Shown here: positions 57,701 to 64,000 of the stretch, in pieces
How the letters are laid out: every line of letters starts with the position of its first letter
How positions within the stretch are numbered: position 1 is the first letter of the stretch
Assembly (NCBI RefSeq): GCF_040954835.1
Contig: NC_090697.1
Location: 8,610,001 to 8,674,000, forward strand
Reading direction: 5' to 3'
Length of the DNA: 64,000 nucleotides
Source: Lepisosteus oculatus
Taxonomy: Eukaryota > Chordata > Actinopteri > Semionotiformes > Lepisosteidae
Made by a program: the position numbers and the translations under genes
Notes under the pieces: generated by a model
The model's input: only the letters and a program-made list of their open reading frames with translations
The model's database searches: none
What the model was told of the DNA's origin: nothing

Positions 57701-60007
57701 TAAGATAAACCAGGGTCTCTCCGATAATTTGGGAGGAGTAATTAGCGAGTGCCTTTTTCCATCTATCAACCTCTGCGCGCACATTAGTATCTGAAACAAA
57801 AAAAACAATACACAATCGTAATATTAATAAAATATTGAGACTGCACTGAAATGTAATGGTAGAATTACAAGTTACAATTAAACAACTGTCAGACCTAGTG
57901 AAGGCTGTAAGGTAAAAAGCAACGCCCAGCCCTTAAAATCTGAAACACAAAAATACAGCTCTGTTGTCCTGAAAGATGTTTTTCCAGGTCAACCACACAG
58001 AATAACGAAGAACTCCAAGTATGGCGAAATTAACCATTTTCGGTTATAGGAAAAAAGCTGATACAAAATATAAGATTATCAAGTAAGGCAGTACATATAA
58101 AATCATTTTAATAACTGCATTCAGAATAAATTGTTTTTTTTTTCTTACATTTAAGCTACAGAACAGGCCAGGTACAATGCAGGCAATCTGAAATATTGGT
58201 TCTCTGATATCTACATATTAGGATTTTTTTGCCACTTTGCTATAATTATTAATCATTATCATTACATCACAGTTTTAAATTATTATTCATGTACATTTCA
58301 CTATTATTACATTATTATTAATCTTTGTCCCTTCCCCTCCAGCGCCAGTAGCTACTGAGCCATGAGCAGAGGGAGAATTACACAACAGCTTTCGCCTCCC
58401 AACAGGCAGAGACTTTGACTGTTAAAAACAAATGACTGTTATAGCAACAGAGCACAACAGGAATGCAGCTCTGTCTGACAGACTGGAGTTTCTTCTTTAT
58501 TTTTTTTCTTGTTTATTTTTTACAGCACACCAAGTCACCTGAAAATAATGCAGGGAAAGCGCAATTAATATAAAAGTTGCCCTACTTTTTTCTTAAAGCC
58601 TGCTCTTCAGCCTATGAGCATTGACTCAGTAAACTGTTACATATGTATTTTACAGCACAAAATTGAAGAAACTAAGTAAGATATTTTCTTTTTTTGCTTG
58701 TTTGATGTGCTTGTTTTATAATAAAAATAGTTTTAATCCTTGGATTTCATTACTTCTGTAGATGACAAAACCAGGAAGTATAAAATCAGTCAAAAATGTA
58801 CCTATAAAGTATAACGTGAATCTACAGTATATAATATGACTTGAGTATTATTTGGTTGTTTTCAGTAACCAACTCTTTTCACAATATTTAATTTTGCAAT
58901 GTGTCAGAATGGACATTAAAAATTAACAGTCACATGCTACTGTGTGTATCAAAAAGACTGGACATTCTCTAATAAATCGTATCCTATACAACTTGGTAGC
59001 AAGACTTGATTCCATCACTAAAACAAAAAACATTAAAGCACAACTACAGCCACATAAAAACAGTATGTTATAGAATTAAATACTCAAATAAATGATAGTC
59101 TGTCACCTGCTGTAGTCTTTAAAACCTCAAGGGTCTTCTACCTGAAGGTTATTTTCTTTAACGAAATATTTTAAATCATTGCTTTCAAGTGTACGTTTTG
59201 CATTTAGAATGTATATATAAGGGGTGGTGCAAATGTTAGCAGTGCTGCCTTGCAGAGCTGGGGCCCTGTGTTCAATTCCTGGGGTGCTGTCTGTGTGGAG
59301 TTCGAATGTTCTCCCTGTGTTTGCGTGGGTTTCCTCCAGGTGCTCCAGTTCCCTCCCGTGGTCCAAAGACATGCTGGTGGGTTAGTGGGCTTTTGGGAAA
59401 GCTGGCCCTGGTGTGAGTGTGTTTGTGTCTACTGTATGTGTGCCCTTTGATGGACAAGTGTCCCATCTACGGTGAGTTCTGCCTTGTGCCCGTTGTTTGC
59501 CCAGATAGGCTCCAGCGCCAACCCTGTGCTGCTGCACCCTAAACAGGATGCCAGTCCAGCACAGGGTACAGGGCAGGGCTACCCCCAGGAGCAGGGTGCA
59601 GTCCACTGCGGGGCAGACAAAAGCACACTGGCATAATACAGAGGCACCATTTTATGAAGCCTGTGTGAGAGGAGAGTGGAAACACGTCCCAGTCCCAGAC
59701 TGATCCAGGACACAGGTGATGTAAGCAGTAGAGCTAACCCACCACCCCGTTGTGCCTTCCTTTCCCACTATTTTATCATTTCATAATATGCAAACATAAA
59801 AAAAAATACCTTCTGGTATGCTGCTGTTCAGCAGTATGGGGTTCCCATACGACTTCAAGACATTCCCCTTATCGTCAAAGGATACCTTCAGGTATCCCAG
59901 ATATTTCCCAAAGGCGTAGGCCTGGACCACAGGCACTTTACGACCATCATCGGAATCTACCATGAAGGGGTACGAGCCAGCTGGGACTTCCTTTGATGGG
60001 GGTTGAC
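47203..60007 (-). CDS. NT5E: NT5E (CD73, ecto-5'-nucleotidase), exons 4-9, 5' part outside window
   Basis: GPI-anchored cell-surface enzyme that removes the phosphate from AMP to give adenosine. Exons on the - strand: 60007-59810, 57790-57636, 56330-56222, 56099-55950, 54797-54597, 47366-47203. All have AG/GT borders and matching phases, giving about 325 residues against about 330 for the same part of human CD73. There is no stop or frameshift. The N-terminal metallophosphatase domain (exons 1-3, with the zinc ligands) must lie right of 64000; I did not find it between 60008 and 64000. The gene faces SNX14 tail to tail, as in human. Confidence 0.95.
47503..47635. repeat. Degenerate tandem repeat of ATCTC/GCGACTT motifs
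   Basis: Alternating phrases (ATCTCAGATTTACAA, ATTTCTCGCAATTGCGACTT, AAATCTCAGAATTACAACTT, ATATCTCGCAGTTGTGACTT, AAATCTCAGAATTATGAC) recur roughly every 22 bp with a 44-bp higher order. It lies about 140 bp from NT5E exon 9 in the intron. Confidence 0.8.
50205..50530 (+). mobile_element. tRNA-headed SINE, diverged
   Basis: GTGGTGCTGCGATGGTTAGC, CTGGCTTCGATTCTG (B box altered), GTGGAGTTTACCTGGGTGTT and GGTGGACTGGTGTCTCATTC follow the order of the copy at 19971. Confidence 0.65.
51860..52122 (-). mobile_element. tRNA-headed SINE, second family, with intact head
   Basis: On the - strand it starts with a tRNA-like head (TAGCTCTGTGGCTAAGGATC, B box GGTTTGTATCCC) and continues with GGGCCCCTGAGCAAGGCCCT, a body and a tail ending in CAATTAAGTAATCTAATC. 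The copy at 43975 shares the body. It is not a functional tRNA gene: the anticodon arm and acceptor pairing are not credible. Confidence 0.72.
53915..54165 (+). mobile_element. Possible third tRNA-derived SINE
   Basis: A tRNA-like beginning (GAGCCGTGGTAGTTCAAACA) and B-box-like GGGTTAAATCCCAGG (about 53966-53980) are followed by a CT-rich body. Single copy in this window, so family membership cannot be tested here. Confidence 0.35.
54195..54462 (-). mobile_element. tRNA-headed SINE fragment near NT5E exon 8
   Basis: On the + strand CATGTCTTTCGACTGTGGGA, GGAAACTGAACTACGCAGG, AACACAGGGAGAGCATGCAG and ACTCCACACACACAGTCAGA are the antisense of the HE1/V-SINE-like body (ACATGCT...GGTTTCCTCC...GTTCTCCCTGTG). 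It ends about 135 bp from exon 8. Confidence 0.55.
55950..57790 (-). CDS. NT5E: NT5E exons 5-7: substrate-binding domain
   Basis: Exon 5 (57790-57636) encodes the linker helix (EVDRWKKALANYSS) and CRFRECNLGNFICDAM, which holds the Arg and Cys residues conserved around human R354. Exon 6 (56330-56222) encodes CILNGGGIRSPIDER, containing the Asn and Arg (human N390 and R395) that contact substrate. Exon 7 (56099-55950) encodes VLPFGSTFDLVELKGSTL with the Phe equivalent to human F417 that stacks on adenine, and HAVRRYGGNTGEFLQVS. All key residues are present, so an active enzyme is expected. Confidence 0.95.
57791..59221. other. Part of NT5E intron 4, nothing recognised
   Basis: AT-rich. About 58230-58325 is rich in ATT/ATC-type trinucleotides. 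No gene or classified repeat. Confidence 0.5.
59222..59565 (+). mobile_element. tRNA-headed SINE (HE1/V-SINE-like), well preserved
   Basis: GGTGGTGCAAATGTTAGCAG, GTGTTCAATTCCTGGGG (B box), GTTTGCGTGGGTTTCCTCCA, GTCCAAAGACATGCTGGTGG, TGATGGACAAGTGTCCCATC and CAGATAGGCTCCAGC. It lies 245 bp beyond NT5E exon 4, in the intron toward exon 5, antisense to the gene. Confidence 0.82.
59810..60007 (-). CDS. NT5E: NT5E exon 4: end of the metal domain and interdomain region
   Basis: Starts with QPPSKEVPAGSYPFMVD and carries GRKVPVVQAYAFGKYLGYLK, nearly identical to human, then NPILLNSSIPE. This part lies just after the conserved GGHSNT zinc-site loop of the family, which would be in the preceding exon. 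It ends in phase 1. Confidence 0.94.
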
Positions 60008-60403
60008 CTTTAAAAACAAAAAAAGGGAAAACAATAAAAGTCATTTTATCCTTTTTTTATTATTAATCCTTACATAACATTACATAGGTTTCAGTGTAAA
60101 ATGAATACAACCATTATCTAACCACACTTAGATATTGATTGACGTTTACGTCTTTTTATACTATTACGCAATTGTTAATGGCAGGTTTTAATTTTTAAAA
60201 GAAAAATTTTGAAACAGTAATCAAGGCTAGTAATCAGTTATGTAATCTTCAAAATGAAGGAGGACCGCATACCCGCCCACGACAAGCCCACTTCATGGAT
60301 TTCCACCATCGGCAATGTCTTCCAATGTCCCTGAAAATGGGTTTCGCCGGGAGTTCCACAGCTTGTACAAGTCACTTTCCAGCCTACACTATGACTTCGT
60401 ATA

Positions 60404-61075
60404 TTTACAATTCCTTCCACTTATATAGCGCTTTTCTGGACACTCCACTCAAAGCGCTTTACAGGTAGTGGGGACTCCCCTCCACCACCACCAGTGTGCA
60501 GCCCCACCTGGATGATGTGACAGCAGCCATAGTGCACCAGTACACTCACCACACACCAGCTATCAGTGGGGAGGAGAACAGAGTCATGAAGCCAATTCAC
60601 AGATGGGGATTATGATCAGTGGATGCTGCACATTGCACATCCAGGTGGAGCTGCACACTGGTGGTGGTGGAGGAGAGTCCCCATTACCTGTAAAGCGCTT
60701 TGAGTGGAGTGTCCAGAAAAGCGCTATATAAGTGAAAGCAATTATTCTTATCGGTAAGGGCCAATGGGAATTTTGGTCAGGATTACACCCCTACTCTCTT
60801 CAAGAAACACCCTGGGATGTTTAATGACCACAGAGAGTCAGGACCTCGGTTTTACATCTCATCCAAAGGACAGCGTCTTTTTACACTCATGTGTCTGCAT
60901 TAGGACCCACACAGACCGTAGGGTGAGCGTCCCCTACTGGCCTGACTAACACCTCTTCCAGCAGCAGCCTTAGTTTTTCCTAGGAGGTCTCCCATCCAGG
61001 TACTGGCCAGGCTCACACCTGCTTAGCTTCATTGGGCTGACAGTAATGAGCTGCGGTGTGATATGGCTGCTGGCT
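60404..61075 (-). mobile_element. 5S-rRNA-headed SINE, full length, interrupted by an opposite-facing SINE tail
   Basis: Tail and first body half at 60404-60613, second body half and 5S-like head at 60751-61075, all antisense. Between them (60614-60750) sits a sense-oriented tail of the same family (GTAAAGCGCTTTGAGTGGAG, GCGCTATATAAGTGAAAGC, ATTATT end). About 14 bases of the host SINE seem lost at the junction. The piece and the host tail form a long inverted repeat. Confidence 0.8.
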
Positions 61076-61637
61076 AAATTAGTACAATCAAATACATTAG
61101 CTACAGTATAGAGGGATACAAATTATTATTTGAATTAGATCAGAATGCTTGGTGTCTTTGAAGAGATCCTGACTCAGCTCCAGAGAGGCTGCCAGGGGTA
61201 TTGTGAGCTGGGATGTTCTGTTGTGTTTTACAGTGGATGTCTTAATCTCTTGGCTTTATATCCATTTATCATTTTATGGCATACATCAAGTACATATGCC
61301 ACCTACAACCTATGATTTATCATGGAGAACCCTCTATTATACCAACTCCTCTCTGTATGAAACAGACACGGACAGACTTAATCTTTCTTACATTATTAAT
61401 CTTATTTTATTCTAAGATGTTTATGTTTTAAAACACTTCACTTTCTAAAAAACATCTTCCTGTACCCTTCCTGTTCTCCTTTCTCTCGGTTTGAAATATG
61501 TTGAAAAAAAAATACAGCAACATTATCTCCTAGATTCTGAATATTAAAAATTAAAAAGCATGTACTATGGGTACAGTTTCGCTGAACTTTATTGTAAAAT
61601 GTTATGCCAATATTTTTATGTATATTATGCTATGCCA

Positions 61638-62845
61638 ATATTTTTGTCGGCTGGGTAGAAGAACGCTTCTTCGCTTCCTACACTGGCTATGTCCCTGACC
61701 TCTACAAATGATATATTGATGACTGCGTCGGTGCCGCCACATGCTCCAACGATCAGCTTGAGTTCTTCCTGCACCATTTCACCAACTTCCACCCTTCCCT
61801 CAAATATACGGTTACCATATCTTCCACTACTCTTCCATTTCTAGACATCAACTTCTCTATCAACTACCCCCGACTGTCCACTTCAGTTTATTACAAACCC
61901 ATGGATTCACACAGCTACCTCCTCTACAGCTCATTTCACCCCTACCACACTAAAAACTCTCTTCCTTTTTCACAGTTCCTTAGGCTACGACGATTATGCA
62001 GCGATGACATTGACTTCGAGAACCAAGCCCTCGAAATGTACTCCTTTTTCATCAACAGAGGATACCCCAGCAGTGTGATTGACAGGGCTCTTGCCCGAGC
62101 CAAAAACACCCCCCGGACCATCAACCCGATCAGGAACTTGCGCAGTAACAACCGCATTTCTTTGGTGCTTCCTTACCACCCTAACACACTTCCTATCCCC
62201 AGGATAGGACCATTAACCACAACTTTTCCATCCTACAGGATGATCCCTCCATTGGGGCCCTCTTTTCTGATCGCCCTATCATCTCATATCGCCGACCACC
62301 TAATCTGCGTAACCTCCTTGTTCACAGCTCCCTTGACCACCCTCAACAACCATCCACACCAGGCACTTTCCCTTGCAACAGAGCTCGCTGTATCACCTGC
62401 AAGTACACATCCACACCACACTCATTCAAGGCCCCTCAGGACAATTCCGGATCACCCAGACAGCATCTTGTACCTCCAGCAACCTTATTAACTGTATCTC
62501 TTGCAGTAAATGGCCAGCCATCTACATTGGAGAAACAGGAAGGAGACTCGGAGAAAAACTATGTATCACAAGTAGGCCACTGCGTCAGCGTGTGCAGGCT
62601 GCAAAGGAACAAGTCAAGGTTTATTCCAGCTGAAAAGAGAAAAAAGGAAACACAACATTTCGGATATGGAGCCTTCTTTCTTTTCTGTAGAAGATGGTTA
62701 AGTTATTTATCCTTCTTTGCAATGAGGAACTCGTAACGTTTGGAGTTGAGGGATCTGATGAGGTTGGAAGAAGGCTCCACAGTCGAAACATTATTTTCTT
62801 TTATTTTCAGCATAGAATAAACCTTTACTTGTTCCTTTGCAACAA
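61638..62845 (+). mobile_element. Penelope-like retroelement, 3' half, inactive
   Basis: A reverse transcriptase end with the catalytic YIDD box (YIDDCVGAA, about 61711-61737) is directly preceded by an in-frame TGA at about 61708. It continues with LEFFLHHFTNFHPSLKYT, LPFLDINFSI and the frame at 61901-62491. After frameshifts come CNRARCITCKY, a Cys-rich linker typical of the group, and a GIY-YIG nuclease start (WPAIYIGETGRRLGEKL, about 62511-62562). The combination of reverse transcriptase, Cys-rich linker and GIY-YIG is diagnostic for Penelope-like elements (Neptune-type in fish). The terminal repeat appears twice after it, inverted at 62596-62690 and sense at 62764-62845. The element is broken by a stop and several frameshifts. 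Confidence 0.88.
62765..62789 (+). ncRNA. Degenerate hammerhead-like motif at Penelope 3' end
   Basis: GGCT (62773-62776), CCAC, AGTC (62781-62784) and GAAAC (62785-62789) keep stem II (one G-U) and the GAAA box. The position of CUGANGA reads TGGAAGA, so two core bases are lost. Expected to be inactive. Confidence 0.4.
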
Positions 62846-63054
62846 ATTATCACTACCAGCTCGTCTAAACTGGACCAGATAAAAACAGACCACAGATGAG
62901 AGATTCACTGCTGTAATGCTGTTGAAATATGTGATAAGAATATTTGCTGTGAGGAAACTGACCAAATCTTTTTGCAGCAAGTGCATTGCCATTTGAGCTA
63001 GGAAATGCATCATTCGGATTACCATTTGTCATCAACAGGTCTGATCACAGGGCT

Positions 63055-63260
63055 AGTAGCATGTGTCGGCCCTGATGCGTAACGGTGCAAGCTGTACATC
63101 TGCAATTCATGCTCCGCACCAGGCTGCAGATGCTCTCCTGTGGGATTCTGTTTCATTCCTCTTGTGCAGCCTGAACAAAGATGTGCCTCTTCACTGGCCT
63201 CACCACATGTTGTCCCAGTTCATCCTCAAGATACCCAAAATGGCTCATGTCTGATGTGTA
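63055..63260 (-). mobile_element. Tc1/mariner-like transposase C-terminal remnant
   Basis: The - strand, read in pieces, gives HIFVQAAQEE, a stop, NRIPQESICSLVRSMNCRC and then TACT. This resembles the end of Tc1/mariner transposases (EWxxIPQxTIxxLxxSMxRRC). Several stops; the sequence toward 63660 may be an earlier part but is too decayed to assign. Confidence 0.5.
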
Positions 63261-64000
63261 GACTATGCACATAAGCGTCACATTCTCGCCTCTCATGAAA
63301 GCTGATATTACACAAGCAGCAACAGGATACGCCTGCAGGAAATGCGGCCACCAGGACTTGATAAATGTGACACCACAGAGTCAGGCTGGCATCACTAAAG
63401 GTATAGTTCTGTAGTACCTCCACACTTCATAAGCTTCACTTTGATTGGTCTGTTCCACATAACAATTACTGTACTGTTGTGCAAGTCCAAACTACACTTG
63501 TTGACATCCATCAGGGTGGTCCGCACAAAACCTTGATTCATAACCAAATTCAACAGAAGTGATTCAGTCCAGCCTCCACCACAAAGGCACTATAGACAAC
63601 CACATGCTGGTTCCATTCTGTGTTTGTTTCTTCATTTTTACCAGGTTTGGCATTGAATGGGCTAAACCACCCTCTCAAATCAATGTTCTTTCTACTGTTT
63701 GAACAATTGATCAAAACAAACAATATGTTCAGCTGTCTGTTATGTTATAGATTGAGGCTCTCTGGTGGTCTAGATCTAGTCTTTCCATTTTTTTGCTAGC
63801 TTAAAATATTGTTCTAAAGCATCCAGGATTGACTTGACATAATTTGTCTGGTCTTCAGTGAGGTTCAGGCTATGTTGTTAACATGGCAGCATTCACTGCC
63901 CATCAATTGCCTTAGAGGGTCTGTCTGCACTTCTTCCAGTCCGTCTTCAAACCTTGTCCCTAGAATGATATCTTCAAACTCAACTGGGGTCCCAGTGTAC
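63261..64000. other. NT5E intron 3 end of window, nothing certain
   Basis: No NT5E exon 3 is visible on the - strand. Weak similarity to decayed transposon sequence only. Confidence 0.4.

Noticed and set aside
61901..62491. A 196-codon frame as a novel protein
   Set aside because: It is one piece of the Penelope-like element; the second half is in a shifted frame compared with the family.

Overview
The window is vertebrate nuclear DNA, most probably from a ray-finned fish. Two intron-rich vertebrate genes are recognisable. The introns carry fish-type repeats: L2 and CR1-like LINEs, a 5S-rRNA-headed SINE, tRNA-headed SINEs, Tc1/mariner remnants and Penelope-like elements. The exact species cannot be fixed from sequence alone. 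A non-teleost ray-finned fish such as a gar or bowfin is only a guess.

Layout: bases 1 to about 230 look like the end of a 3' UTR on the + strand. By the conserved vertebrate order SYNCRIP - SNX14 - NT5E this would be SYNCRIP, but that is inference. A promoter-like stretch lies near 2.0-2.2 kb. SNX14 (sorting nexin 14) follows on the + strand from the start codon at 3095 to the stop at 38068-38070. I could trace 29 coding exons with consistent GT-AG boundaries and phases, giving an intact 936-residue protein. Its order is N-terminal membrane anchor, PXA, RGS, PX and nexin C-terminal domain. About 7.6 kb of repeat-rich intergenic DNA follows. On the - strand, converging on SNX14, lies NT5E (CD73, ecto-5'-nucleotidase). 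Six coding exons, matching human exons 4-9, lie between 60007 and the stop at 47203-47205. Exons 1-3 lie beyond the right edge.

The two genes do not obviously work together. SNX14 is an ER-anchored lipid-handling and tethering protein; NT5E is a GPI-anchored cell-surface enzyme that makes adenosine from AMP. Their side-by-side, tail-to-tail order is the ancestral vertebrate arrangement.

The most interesting sequence is in the mobile DNA. A decayed Penelope-like element (61.6-62.8 kb) and three separate terminal fragments are present. Two of the terminal copies keep a hammerhead-ribozyme core, and one of these also keeps pairing on both sides. Other notable points are SNX14 intron 5, which is nearly all L2 retrotransposon, a 19-copy minisatellite with interleaved 34/37-bp units, a SINE interrupted by an opposite-facing tail of its own family, a 27-nt SNX14 microexon, and a hairpin with an AP-1 core in each arm. 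I saw no CRISPR, operon, functional RNA gene or clear novel protein system.
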